Assembly (NCBI GenBank): GCA_017534885.1
Contig: JAFXVR010000020.1
Span: forward strand, 1 to 64,000
DNA length: 64,000 bases
Source of the DNA: Clostridia bacterium
GTDB lineage: Bacteria; Bacillota; Clostridia; Christensenellales; Aristaeellaceae
Reading direction: 5' to 3'
In this document: one piece after another, positions 35,807-47,249 of the stretch
Position numbering within the stretch: position 1 is the first letter of the stretch
Layout: the number at the start of each line of letters is the position of its first letter
The notes under the pieces: generated by a model
The model's input: only the letters and a program-made list of their open reading frames with translations
Databases searched by the model: none
Told to the model about the DNA's origin: nothing
Made by a program: the position numbers and the translations under genes

Positions 35807-37333
35807 ATGCTGCAGATAACACATTTGACACTGACGCACCAGCGTGATCTGAGGCCGCTGGTGCAGGATCTGAGCCTGACGCTGAGCCGGGGCCGGCTGG
35901 CGGTGATCGGCGAGGAAGGCAACGGGAAGTCCAGCCTGCTGAAGGCGGTGGCGGATCCCAGCGCGCTGGAGGGCGCGGTGAGCGTCAGCGGAACGGTCAG
36001 CGCCCAGGGCGAGCGCATCGGCTACATGCCGCAGGAGGTCGAAACCGGGCTGGATGAGCGGCCTGTATGGGCCTGGTGTCAGGAGAAGGAAGGCCTGCAG
36101 GACGCAAGGGAGGCGGCGGATTACTGCCGCAGGGTGGAGCTCCCGACGGACTTCATCTGGCGGGACACCCCGCTGCGGGCGCTCTCAGGTGGCGAGCGGG
36201 TCAAGCTGCGCCTGCTGGGGCTGATGGCTGAAAAGCCCACGCTGCTGGTGCTGGATGAGCCCGGCAGCGACCTGGACGTGGACGCGCTGGAGGCGCTGGA
36301 ACGCTTTCTGCTGACCTGCGGCCTGCCCGCGCTGTACGTCTCACACGATGAAACCTTGCTGCGGCGCACCGCAACAGCCGTGCTGCACCTGGAATCCCTG
36401 CACGGAAGGCGCGAGCCCCGGTGGACGCTGGCCAACGTGCCCTATGAGACCTATGTCAGTCAGCGCCGGGCCAGCTTTGAGAAGCAGGAACAGCTCTATC
36501 AGTCAGAAAAGCGGGCTGACGAGGAGCGGCAGGAGCGGTTCCGGCGGATCGAGAACGCCGTGGCCCACGCGCAGGAGAACATCAGCCGGCGCGATCCCTC
36601 GGGCGGACGCCTGCTGAAAAAGAAGATGAAGGCCGTCAAGTCTCTGGAGCACCGCTTTGAGCGCGAGCGGGAGAACCGCACCAAGCGTCCCTGGAGCGAG
36701 GAGGCCATCGACCTGACCTTTGACACGCCTGAACCGATCCCGAACGGAAAGACGCTGCTCGACCTGCATCTGGACGAGCTGACCGCCGGCGGCACCGTGC
36801 TGGCGAGAGACCTGCGGCTGACGCTGCGCGGCCCGGAGCACGTGCTGCTGACCGGCCCCAACGGCTGCGGCAAAACCACCCTGCTGCGGCAGGCGCTGCT
36901 GGCCCTGCAGGAGAGGAATGACCTGCGGGTTGCCTGGATGCCCCAGCGCTATGACGAGCTCCTGCCCGACAGCCTGAGCCCGGTGGATTTCCTGGCCGGA
37001 GGCGGCGACAAGACCCTGCTGACCCGCGTAAGGCTGACCCTCGGCGCGCTGCGGCTGACCCGGGAGGAAAGCCTGCGGCCCATCGGCGAGCTCTCCGGCG
37101 GACAGAAGGCCAAGGTACTGCTGCTCTCCCTGGTGTTGCAGCATCCCCAGGCCCTGCTGCTGGACGAGCCCACCCGCAGCCTCTCTCCCCTCTCCGCGCC
37201 TGAGCTCCGCGCCCTCATCACCGGCTTCCCCGGCGCTGTGCTCTGCGTCAGCCACGACAGAGAGCTCATGCGCGAATGGAACGGCCGCGTGCTGCGCCTC
37301 ACCCCGGCGACCGGCCTTCAGCCGCTCCGCTGA
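35807..37333 (+). CDS. ABC-F family ATPase (ribosome-protection type)
   Basis: The 508-residue protein has two ABC domains and no membrane helices: Walker A GEEGNGKSS with LSGGERVKL and VLDEPGSDLD, then GPNGCGKTT with LSGGQKAKV and LLLDEPTRSL. A charged, helical linker of about 90 residues lies between (QLYQSEKRADEERQERFRRI...). This is the ABC-F plan. The helical linker reaching toward the peptidyl centre is what gives antibiotic-protecting members their activity. The catalytic Glu of both Walker B motifs is present. The ATG at 35807 has GGAGG 5 nt upstream. An open frame from 35747 would run through the leader and is rejected. The leader suggests antibiotic-inducible expression. Confidence 0.88.
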   Translation: MLQITHLTLTHQRDLRPLVQDLSLTLSRGRLAVIGEEGNGKSSLLKAVADPSALEGAVSVSGTVSAQGERIGYMPQEVETGLDERPVWAWCQEKEGLQDAREAADYCRRVELPTDFIWRDTPLRALSGGERVKLRLLGLMAEKPTLLVLDEPGSDLDVDALEALERFLLTCGLPALYVSHDETLLRRTATAVLHLESLHGRREPRWTLANVPYETYVSQRRASFEKQEQLYQSEKRADEERQERFRRIENAVAHAQENISRRDPSGGRLLKKKMKAVKSLEHRFERERENRTKRPWSEEAIDLTFDTPEPIPNGKTLLDLHLDELTAGGTVLARDLRLTLRGPEHVLLTGPNGCGKTTLLRQALLALQERNDLRVAWMPQRYDELLPDSLSPVDFLAGGGDKTLLTRVRLTLGALRLTREESLRPIGELSGGQKAKVLLLSLVLQHPQALLLDEPTRSLSPLSAPELRALITGFPGAVLCVSHDRELMREWNGRVLRLTPATGLQPLR

Positions 37334-37384
37334 CCGCCTCTGCAGCCGGGCGGGATCGTAACCATTTTGTCATATTCTGTTCGG

Positions 37385-37413
37385 TTGTGTTCGCATTGAA
37401 ATGGTGGTATAAT
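37385..37413 (+). promoter_or_regulatory. Sigma-A promoter for uvrA
   Basis: TTGTGT (37385-37390), 17 nt and TATAAT (37408-37413) lie 64 nt before the uvrA start. No LexA/SOS box is evident between promoter and gene. Confidence 0.6.
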
Positions 37414-37419
37414 GCCCCT

Positions 37420-37445
37420 GCCGCGCTGAGGAAACCCGGCGCGGC
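37420..37445 (+). other. Stem-loop in the uvrA 5' leader
   Basis: GCCGCGC (37420-37426) pairs with GCGCGGC (37439-37445) across a 12-nt loop, just after the expected transcription start, and is followed by GGGGATTTTGATTT. It could stabilise the messenger 5' end or act as a weak terminator. Confidence 0.45.
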
Positions 37446-37477
37446 GGGGATTTTGATTTGAGCGTCAGAGGTACTCC

Positions 37478-40300
<2,823 letters not shown>

Positions 40301-40303
40301 GGG

Positions 40304-40422
40304 CCGCGAAGGGGGTCCAGAAGGCGACCGCAAAGCCCTCTGGTTGGGCTTCGGCGCGGAATGCGAAGGGGGTCCAGGGGGGCGATCGCAAAGCCCCCCT
40401 GGTCGCGCCCGCAGGCGCGAAA
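40304..40422 (+). repeat. Double-hairpin repeat, family B, two tandem copies
   Basis: Copy 2 (40304-40360) is partly decayed. Copy 3 (40362-40422) has the full structure: CCAGGGGGG/CCCCCCTGG (40374-40382, 40394-40402) with loop CGATCGCAAAG, then TCGCGCC/GGCGCGA (40403-40409, 40414-40420) with loop CGCA. Both loops are identical to the copy at 26941-26997. It fills the gap after uvrA, between convergent genes, and may end transcription from both sides. Confidence 0.85.
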
Positions 40423-40522
40423 TCTCTCTTGAAACCCCAGAATTCTTGGCAGGGACAGCAGGAAAAGCCAAACAAATACCCGGGAGGAGCGTGTGCAGCC
40501 TCCCGGGTGTTTTGCACAGGAC

Positions 40523-42073
40523 TTATTGCTCGCCCAGGCTGTTCTTCTGGGGCGCGGTGGTGGGCTTGTTGTAGCAGGAGAAGGCGTCCTCCACCAGCTT
40601 TGCGTCAGGCTTGGGTGTGAACAGCGACACGATGGGCACGATCACCATGCCGGCCAGCATCGCGAAGGCGCCGCAGTTGATGGGGCTCTGGAGCAGCGCG
40701 GGGAAGATGGACCGGGCCAGCATATTGACCAGCATCAGCACGGAGCCGAAGATGAAGCAGACCCAGCAGGAAGCCGCCGTGGTCTTCTTCCAGTAGAGGG
40801 AGTAGAGGAAGGGGGCCAGGAAGGCGCCGGCCAGAGCGCCCCAGCTGACGCCCATCAGCTGCGCGATGAAGGTGACGTTGGTTCTGTACTGGATCAGGGC
40901 GATAATGGCGGAAATCACGATGAACACGACGACCAGCACGCGCATCAGCAGCACCTGCTTCTTCTCGTCCATGTTCTTGGCGAAATTGTCCTTGATCAGG
41001 TCAATGGTCAGGGTGGAGGAGGAGGCCATCACCAGGGAGGACAGGGTGGACATGGAGGCGGACATCACCAGAATGACCACCAGGGCGATCAGGCCCGGAG
41101 AGAGCTGGGAGAGCATGGCGGGGATGATGGCGTCATAGCCGCCGTTGGGCATACCGGCCTCGTTCACGCCGATCACATCGGTGAAGAGACGGCCAAAGCC
41201 GCCCAGGAAGTAGCAGCCGCCGGCGACGACGATGGCGAAAACGGTGGAGATGATGGTGCCCTTGCGGATGGATGACTCATCCTTGATGGCGTAGAACTTC
41301 TGCACCATCTGCGGCAGGCCCCAGGTGCCCAGGGAGGTCAGGATGACGACGCCGAGGAGGTTGAGGGGATCCGGCCCCAGGAAGGAATTGAAGACGCCGG
41401 GCGTGGTGGAAACGCTCTCGTCGGTGATCTTCGCCAGGCCGTCCATGGAGGCGATCAGGCCGCCCTTGCTGCCCAGCACCGCCGCGATGACCGCCACGAT
41501 GCCCACGATCATGATGATGCCCTGGATGAAGTCATTGATGGCGGTGGCCATGTAGCCGCCCGCGATGACATAGATGCCGGTCAGCACCGCCATGATGATG
41601 ATGCAGACGGAGTAGTCAATGCTGAAGGCCATGCCGAAGAGGCGGCTGAGGCCGTTGTACAGCGAGGCGGTGTAGGGAATCAGGAAGATGAAGACAATGA
41701 TCGAGGCCACAATCTTGAGGGACTTGCTGCTGAAGCGCTCGCCGAAGAACTGCGGCATGGTGGCCGAGTTCAGGTGCTGGGACATGATGCGCGTGCGCCG
41801 TCCGAGGATGACCCAGGCCAGGAGCGAGCCGATGACCGCGTTGCCGATGCCGATCCAGGTGGAGGAAATGCCGTACTTCCAGCCGAACTGTCCGGCATAG
41901 CCCACAAAGATGACCGCGGAGAAGTAGGAGGTGCCGTAAGCGAAAGCCGTCAGCCAGGGGCCCACGCTGCGGCCGCCCAGCACAAAGCCGTTCACGTCGG
42001 TGGCGTGCCTGCGGCAGTATACGCCGATGCCCACCATCACCGCAAAGTACACGATTAAAAGGGCAAGTTTCAT
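40523..42073 (-). CDS. Sodium:solute symporter family protein (proline permease-like)
   Basis: The 516-residue membrane protein of the SSS family has about 13 helices. The N-terminal LLIVYFAVMVGIGVYCRRHA, the AYGTSYFSAVIFVGYAGQFG stretch and LVMASSSTLTIDLIKDN are typical of PutP-like members, which carry proline or other small solutes with sodium. Sodium-site residues are probably in the SMSTLSSLVMASSSTL segment. The ATG at 42073 has AGAAGG 7 nt upstream and is preferred to the in-frame ATG at 42094 that would absorb this site. It is divergent from the amidohydrolase. Confidence 0.9.
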   Translation of the reverse strand: MKLALLIVYFAVMVGIGVYCRRHATDVNGFVLGGRSVGPWLTAFAYGTSYFSAVIFVGYAGQFGWKYGISSTWIGIGNAVIGSLLAWVILGRRTRIMSQHLNSATMPQFFGERFSSKSLKIVASIIVFIFLIPYTASLYNGLSRLFGMAFSIDYSVCIIIMAVLTGIYVIAGGYMATAINDFIQGIIMIVGIVAVIAAVLGSKGGLIASMDGLAKITDESVSTTPGVFNSFLGPDPLNLLGVVILTSLGTWGLPQMVQKFYAIKDESSIRKGTIISTVFAIVVAGGCYFLGGFGRLFTDVIGVNEAGMPNGGYDAIIPAMLSQLSPGLIALVVILVMSASMSTLSSLVMASSSTLTIDLIKDNFAKNMDEKKQVLLMRVLVVVFIVISAIIALIQYRTNVTFIAQLMGVSWGALAGAFLAPFLYSLYWKKTTAASCWVCFIFGSVLMLVNMLARSIFPALLQSPINCGAFAMLAGMVIVPIVSLFTPKPDAKLVEDAFSCYNKPTTAPQKNSLGEQ

Positions 42074-42127
42074 ATGAATGCCTTCTTTCTTCATTCAGTT
42101 GTTATGTCAATGCTGCGAATCATTGCT

Positions 42128-42156
42128 TTGACAGAATGCGGGATTCCTGCTACAAT
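42128..42156 (+). promoter_or_regulatory. Consensus promoter for the amidohydrolase gene
   Basis: A perfect TTGACA (42128-42133), 17 nt and TACAAT (42151-42156) lie 30 nt before the start at 42187. Confidence 0.75.
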
Positions 42157-42186
42157 CCTGCTGATTGCGCATCAGGAGGCTGAAGC

Positions 42187-43008
42187 ATGCTGATCGACAT
42201 CCACACCCATGCTTTCCCCGACCGGGTCGCCGGCCCGGCCTTTGAGAAGCTCTCGCAGGCGGCGGGCATCCCCACGCACCTGCCCGGCACGTTAGGCGCG
42301 CTGTCCGATTCCAGCCGGGCGGCGGGCTTCGGCCTGTCCGTGGTGCAGCCGGTGGCCACCAATCCGCTGAAGGTCAGCCGTCTGAACGCCTTCGCGGCAG
42401 ACATCAACCGGCGCAGCGCCGAAACGGGGCTCCTGTCCTTCGCCGCCCTGCATCCGCTCTCCCCCACTCTCGCGGAGGACATCCGGGAGATCGCGGCACT
42501 CGGCTTTCGCGGGGTGAAGCTGCATCCGGTCTACCAGGATACGCCGGTGGATGAGCCCGCCTTCCTGAAAGCCCTCGAGGGCTGTTACACCGCGGGGCTG
42601 GCCGTGCTGGTGCACGGGGGCTATGACATCGGCCTGCCCGGGAAGGACACGGCCTGCGTCGCCCGGATCCGGCGGATGCTCAGAGCCCTGCCGCCGCAGA
42701 GGCTCGTGCTGGCGCACATGGGCGGCTGGGGGGAATGGGATCAGATGGATTACCTGGGTCTGCCGGGGCTGTACCTGGACACGGCCTTCTGCCTGCGCAC
42801 CGGCTGTGAAACCTTCCTCACGCCGGAGGACATGCGCTCGCTGATTCGCCGCCACGGTCCGGAGCGGGTGCTCTTCGGCACCGACAGTCCCTGGAACCCG
42901 CAGGCGGAGGAGCTTCAGCGCATCCGGAGCCTCGGCCTCACGGCGGAGGAGGAGCGGCTGATCCTGGGCGAAAACGCCCTGCGCCTGCTGGGGCTGGATC
43001 AGGCCTGA
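42187..43008 (+). CDS. Amidohydrolase family metal-dependent hydrolase
   Basis: This 273-residue TIM-barrel protein belongs to the amidohydrolase-2 type. Ligand motifs are MLIDIHTHAFPD (His-x-His), GFRGVKLHPVYQD, LAHMGGWGEWD and the terminal Asp in LFGTDSPWNPQ. Relatives include decarboxylases and lactone or amide hydrolases; the substrate here is not evident. AGGAGG lies 7 nt before the ATG. It converges on iorB with a 10-nt overlap of the coding ends and has no terminator of its own. Confidence 0.85.
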   Translation: MLIDIHTHAFPDRVAGPAFEKLSQAAGIPTHLPGTLGALSDSSRAAGFGLSVVQPVATNPLKVSRLNAFAADINRRSAETGLLSFAALHPLSPTLAEDIREIAALGFRGVKLHPVYQDTPVDEPAFLKALEGCYTAGLAVLVHGGYDIGLPGKDTACVARIRRMLRALPPQRLVLAHMGGWGEWDQMDYLGLPGLYLDTAFCLRTGCETFLTPEDMRSLIRRHGPERVLFGTDSPWNPQAEELQRIRSLGLTAEEERLILGENALRLLGLDQA

Positions 43009-43580
43009 GCCCGGCCCAGCAGGAAGGCCTGCTGATTGACATCCACGAACTTAGGCGGTACGCCCTTCGCGATGGCCTCCAGCCAGGTCTCTTCGGTGAT
43101 TTCCGGAAGCAGGCGGGAGAGCCGGCCGAGGAGCGCCACATTGACCGCCCGGGCCGATCCGGCCTGATTCGCCAGGGAGAGGAAGTCTGCCGCGTCCACA
43201 TCGGCGCCGGCGGACTTCATTTTTTCAACCAGGTTCTCGGGATAGGCGGCCGCGCTGGTGATGACCGGCATGGGATCCATCCGCTGGGTGTTGACGATGA
43301 TCCTGCCGCCCTTTTTCAGGAACCGCAGATACCGCGCCGCTTCCAGCAGCTCAAAGGACAGGATGATATCCGCCTCGCCCTCGTCGATCACGGGAGAGTA
43401 TACCCGGTCGCCCCAGCGGACGTAGGTCACCACCGAGCCGCCACGCTGGCTCATGCCGTGCACTTCCGAGACCTTGACGTCGTAGCCCCGGCCCAGGAGC
43501 ACCGCGCCCAGCAGCTTGCTGGCCAGGAGCGTGCCCTGTCCGCCCACGCCGACGATCATGATATTCTTCGTATCCATCAT
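42999..43580 (-). CDS. iorB: Indolepyruvate:ferredoxin oxidoreductase, beta subunit
   Basis: This 193-residue gamma-type subunit of the 2-oxoacid:acceptor oxidoreductases has the opening IMIVGVGGQGTLLASKLLGA and the HGMSQRGGSVVTYVRWG motif. With IorA it oxidises aryl pyruvates (indolepyruvate, phenylpyruvate, hydroxyphenylpyruvate) with CoA and ferredoxin to aryl-acetyl-CoA. Its start overlaps the iorA stop by one base. It is the last gene of the three-gene operon. Confidence 0.93.
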   Translation of the reverse strand: MMDTKNIMIVGVGGQGTLLASKLLGAVLLGRGYDVKVSEVHGMSQRGGSVVTYVRWGDRVYSPVIDEGEADIILSFELLEAARYLRFLKKGGRIIVNTQRMDPMPVITSAAAYPENLVEKMKSAGADVDAADFLSLANQAGSARAVNVALLGRLSRLLPEITEETWLEAIAKGVPPKFVDVNQQAFLLGRAQA

Positions 43581-45319
43581 CAGGCCTCCTGTTCAGGCGC
43601 AGGCAGCGCGCCGAAGCGGCAGAGCTGACCGCAGACCCGGCAGCCGATGCACAGGGTCGGGTCGATCCTCGCCTGCTTCTCCCGGAAGGAGATGGCCGGG
43701 CAGCCGATGCTCATGCAGGCCTTGCAGCCCACGCACTTCGCGGCGTCCACGGCGATGGGCGGCTTGTGCACCGTGCCCTTGATCATCACGCAGGGTCTCC
43801 TGCTGATGATGACGGAGGGGGCGTCCGCCGCCAGCTCCTCGTCCACCGCGGCCTCGACAGCTTTCAGGTCATAGGGATCGACCACGCGCACGCGCTCGAT
43901 GCCCACCGCCCTGCACAGGGCCTCCAGGTTCACCTTGCCCGCCGGCTCGCCGCGCAGGTTCTTGCCGGTGGTGGGGTTCTGCTGGTGGCCGGTCATGCCG
44001 GTGATGGAGTTGTCCAGGATGATGATGGTGCTGTTAGACATATTGTAGGCGATTTCGGTGATGCCGGTGATGCCCGAGTGGATGAAGGTGGAATCGCCGA
44101 TGACGCCCACAGAATGGTGGGCGGCTTCCTCCCCGATGGCCTTCACGAAGCCGTGCAGACCCGAGCAGGACGCGCCCATGCACACGTTGAGATCCATGGC
44201 GTTGAGGGGGGCGATGGCCCCAAGGGTATAGCAGCCGATGTCCCCGTACACCATGCACTTTTTCTTTTTCAGGATGTGGAAGACGCCCCGGTGCGGGCAG
44301 CCCGCGCACATGACCGGAGGCCTGACGGGAATCGCTTCCTCCAGCGCCGCGCCTTCAGGAGCCTCCAGCCCCATGCAGCGCCTCACCAGATTTTGGGAAA
44401 ATTCGCCGCAGACCGGGAAGACGTCCTTGCCATGCACGGTCAGTCCGAGGGCGCGCACCTGGTTCTCGATGAAGGGATCCAGCTCCTCCAGCACATAGAG
44501 GCATTCTACCTGCGCCGCGAAGTCCCGGATCTTCTTTTCGGGCAGCGGCCAGGTCATGCCCAGCTTCAGGATGCTGGCTCCGTCGCCGAAGACCTCCCGG
44601 GCGTACTGGTAGCTGGTGGAAGCGGTGATGACGCCGATCTTTCGATCCCCCATCTCGATCCGGTTCAGGGGCGATTCCTCAGCCAGGAGCGCCAGCTCCC
44701 GGGTGCGCTTTTCCACCCGCTGGTGGGCGCTGCGGGAATTGCCGGTCATCATGACTTTGCCGGGATCCTTCACATAGGGCACCCGTTCCTTCTCGGTGCG
44801 CGCTTCGGGTTCCACCACGCTCTGGGAGTGGGCCACCCGGGTGCACATTTTGAGGAAGACGGGGGTATTGTACTGTTCAGAGAGTTCAAAGGCATACCTG
44901 GCGAAGCGCCGCGCCTCCTCCGAGTCGGAGGGCTCCAGCATGGGCACCTTGGCCGCCTCGGCGTAGTGCCGGGAGTCCTGCTCGTTCTGGGAGGAATGCA
45001 TGCCCGGATCGTCCGCCACGCAGATGACCAGCCCGGCGTTCAGCCCCTGATAGGAGATGGTGAACAGCGGGTCGGCGGCCACGTTCAGTCCCACGTGCTT
45101 CATGGCGCAGGCCGCGCGTACACCGCCCAGGGTCGCGCCGTGCGCCGCCTCCAGAGCCACTTTTTCGTTGGGCGCCCACTCGCAGTCGATCTCCTCATAG
45201 CGGGCGGCCTCCTCGGTGATTTCCGTGGAGGGTGTGCCCGGATAGCTGGAGATGAACCTGCAGCCGGCCTCGTAGAGTCCCCGGGCCACCGCCTTGTTGC
45301 CCAGCATCAGCTCTTTCAT
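43580..45319 (-). CDS. iorA: Indolepyruvate:ferredoxin oxidoreductase, alpha subunit
   Basis: The 579-residue protein has an N-terminal pyrimidine-binding domain (LMLGNKAVARGLYEAGCRFI, SYPGTPSTEITEE). A thiamine diphosphate domain follows, with its Mg motif in GVIGDSTFIHSGITG to ILDNSITGMTG. The C-terminus has two 4Fe-4S clusters (CVGCKACMSIGCP and CIGCRVCGQLCRF). It performs the oxidative decarboxylation half of the IorAB reaction. AAGGAG precedes the ATG at 45319, which overlaps the ligase stop (ATGA). It is oxygen-sensitive, in line with a strict anaerobe. Confidence 0.95.
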   Translation of the reverse strand: MKELMLGNKAVARGLYEAGCRFISSYPGTPSTEITEEAARYEEIDCEWAPNEKVALEAAHGATLGGVRAACAMKHVGLNVAADPLFTISYQGLNAGLVICVADDPGMHSSQNEQDSRHYAEAAKVPMLEPSDSEEARRFARYAFELSEQYNTPVFLKMCTRVAHSQSVVEPEARTEKERVPYVKDPGKVMMTGNSRSAHQRVEKRTRELALLAEESPLNRIEMGDRKIGVITASTSYQYAREVFGDGASILKLGMTWPLPEKKIRDFAAQVECLYVLEELDPFIENQVRALGLTVHGKDVFPVCGEFSQNLVRRCMGLEAPEGAALEEAIPVRPPVMCAGCPHRGVFHILKKKKCMVYGDIGCYTLGAIAPLNAMDLNVCMGASCSGLHGFVKAIGEEAAHHSVGVIGDSTFIHSGITGITEIAYNMSNSTIIILDNSITGMTGHQQNPTTGKNLRGEPAGKVNLEALCRAVGIERVRVVDPYDLKAVEAAVDEELAADAPSVIISRRPCVMIKGTVHKPPIAVDAAKCVGCKACMSIGCPAISFREKQARIDPTLCIGCRVCGQLCRFGALPAPEQEA

Positions 45320-46953
45320 TTGGAGGTCTCCTTTGCAACCAGCTGATCCGCGCCGTAGCGCCGGCGGAGGGCGGGCTTTTCAATCTTGCCCGTGGCGTTG
45401 CGGGGAATGTCCGCAAAGATGATTTCCTTGGGGCGCTTGTACTTGGGCAGTTCCCTGCAGAAGTCCTCGATCTCCTCGCGGGTGCAGGTCATGCCCTCCT
45501 TGATTTCAATGATGGCCGCGGTGATCTCGCCCAGCCGCCGGTCGGGCAGGCCGATGACCGCCGTGTCCTTGATCTTGTTGAAGCGGCGCAGGAAGTCCTC
45601 AATCTGCACCGGGTAGATGTTCTCGCCGCCGGACACGATCACGTCCTTCTTGCGGTCCACCAGGTAGATGAAGCCTTCCTCGTCCTGCATGGCCATGTCG
45701 CCGGTGAAGAGCCAGCCGTCCTTCAGGGTCTCCCGGGTGGCTTCCTCATTGCGGTAATAACAGGTCATGACGCCCGGGCCCTTCACACAGAGCTCGCCGA
45801 CCTCTCCCTGCTTGACGGGCTGCCCGTTCTCGTCCACAATCTTGCATTCCCAGCGGTAGCCGGGCACGCCGATGGCGCCCACCTTGCGGATGTTCTCCAT
45901 ACCCAGGTGCACGCAGCCGGGACCGGTGGACTCGGACAGGCCGTAGTTGGTATCGTACTGGTGATCCGGGAAGTAATCCTTCCAGTGCTTGATCAGGCTC
46001 GGGGGCACGGGCTGGGCGCCGATGTGCATCAGCCGCCACTGCGACAGATGGTAATCGCTCAGCTTGATGTCTCCCCGGTCGATGGCGTCCAGGATATCCT
46101 GGGCCCACGGCACCAGCAGCCACACGATGGTGCAGCGCTCGGAGGAAATAGCTGAGAGAATGGTTTCGGGCTTGGTGCCCTTGAGCAGCACCGCGCGGCT
46201 GCCCGCCACCAGGGAGCCCATCCAGTGGAACTTCGCGCCCGTGTGGTACAGCGGCGGGATGCACAGGAAGACGTCGTCCCGGCCGGTCTCGTGGTGCTTC
46301 TGCTCCATCTCCGCCGCCTGGATCAGGCTGCGGTGCTTGTGCAGGATGGCCTTGGGGAAGCCCGTGGTGCCCGAGGAGAAGTAGATCGCGCCGAAGTCGT
46401 CCTCGGTCAGCGTCACATCGGGAGACTTGCTGGAGCAGTCCTCCACCAGCTCCCGGTAGCTCTCCGCGAAGCTCGGGCAGTTGTCGCCAACGTAGATCAG
46501 CAGCCGTCCCTTGCTGAGCCGCTCCGCGTTGGTCTCGATGCGCCCGATGAACTGCGGGCCAAAAATAATGACGTCCACCTCCGCCAGCTCTGCGCAGTAA
46601 AGAATCTCTTCTGCGTCATAGCGGAAGTTGAACGGCACGGCTATGGCCCCGGTTTTCAGGATACCGAAATAGATGGGCAGCCACTCAAGACAATTGTACA
46701 TGATGATGGCTACCTTGTCACCCTTGCGCACGCCCCGGGCCATCAGCATGTTGGCACACCGGTTGGCCTTCTCGTTGAACACGCTCCAGGTGATCTCGCG
46801 TCTGTACGGCTCATACGCCGTGGGCTGTATGAGGTCGTACTCCTTCCAGGTGGTACGCCGGGTGTCGCGCTCATCGGGGTTGAGCTCCACCAGCGCCACC
46901 TCGTCCGGAAAGGCCCTTGCGTTCCTCTCCAGAAGCTCCGTGACGACGGACAT
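45316..46953 (-). CDS. AMP-forming acyl-CoA ligase
   Basis: The 545-residue ANL-superfamily enzyme has the phosphate loop YFSSGTTGFPKA, the A5 region YGLSESTGPG, the A7 Asp in LFTGDMA and the A10 Lys in GKIEKPALRR. It activates a carboxylate through an acyl-adenylate to the CoA thioester. As first gene of an operon with iorAB it probably handles aryl-acetates: either recovering arylacetate as the CoA thioester for reductive carboxylation to aromatic amino acids, or working in the fermentative direction. The exact acid cannot be read. AGGAG is 11 nt before the ATG, slightly long. Confidence 0.88.
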   Translation of the reverse strand: MSVVTELLERNARAFPDEVALVELNPDERDTRRTTWKEYDLIQPTAYEPYRREITWSVFNEKANRCANMLMARGVRKGDKVAIIMYNCLEWLPIYFGILKTGAIAVPFNFRYDAEEILYCAELAEVDVIIFGPQFIGRIETNAERLSKGRLLIYVGDNCPSFAESYRELVEDCSSKSPDVTLTEDDFGAIYFSSGTTGFPKAILHKHRSLIQAAEMEQKHHETGRDDVFLCIPPLYHTGAKFHWMGSLVAGSRAVLLKGTKPETILSAISSERCTIVWLLVPWAQDILDAIDRGDIKLSDYHLSQWRLMHIGAQPVPPSLIKHWKDYFPDHQYDTNYGLSESTGPGCVHLGMENIRKVGAIGVPGYRWECKIVDENGQPVKQGEVGELCVKGPGVMTCYYRNEEATRETLKDGWLFTGDMAMQDEEGFIYLVDRKKDVIVSGGENIYPVQIEDFLRRFNKIKDTAVIGLPDRRLGEITAAIIEIKEGMTCTREEIEDFCRELPKYKRPKEIIFADIPRNATGKIEKPALRRRYGADQLVAKETSK

Positions 46954-47091
46954 TGATCATCACACTCCTGCCGTAATACTGTGCTTCAAGGTGCTGATCT
47001 CGCAATCAGTCCCTCCTACCGCGGCTGAGCAGGCCGCCTTCCCCGCCGGGACAAGCGGGTCGGTTTGCATGGTCTCTCAGCCGTCCGGGAG

Positions 47092-47120
47092 AGTATAGCA
47101 GATATTCCAGCTGAAATCAA
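47092..47120 (-). promoter_or_regulatory. Promoter of the acyl-CoA ligase-iorA-iorB operon
   Basis: On the minus strand TTGATT (47115-47120), 17 nt and TGC-TATACT (47092-47097) form a promoter about 140 nt before the ligase start. The leader between them has small stems (GCGGC/GCCGC and CTGAT/ATCAG) but no riboswitch class I recognise. Confidence 0.65.
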
Positions 47121-47183
47121 CTTTCGCCCCAGCCCGCAAACCCGCGCCGCGCAAGGCTTCCGCAAAAAGTACAAACAAAAGAC

Positions 47184-47223
47184 AAAGCCGCGGCTCCGTC
47201 TGACCGGACAGCACCGCGGCTTT
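47184..47223 (-). terminator. Terminator of the potassium-channel gene
   Basis: A 10-bp stem AAAGCCGCGG/CCGCGGCTTT (47184-47193, 47214-47223) with a 20-nt loop reads, on the minus strand, into TTTGTCTTTTG, 26 nt after the channel stop codon. It separates the channel gene from the ligase operon. Confidence 0.7.
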
Positions 47224-47249
47224 TGCTTTTGATCAAAATGATGGCTGGA

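Noticed and set aside
46960..47070. 36-codon frame in the leader of the ligase-iorAB operon, considered as a leader peptide
   Set aside because: It has no run of aromatic codons and only a weak ribosome site, and the stems nearby do not form a clear attenuator.
46954..47090. T-box or riboswitch in the same leader
   Set aside because: The conserved T-box sequence and a following terminator were not found; only small generic stems are visible.
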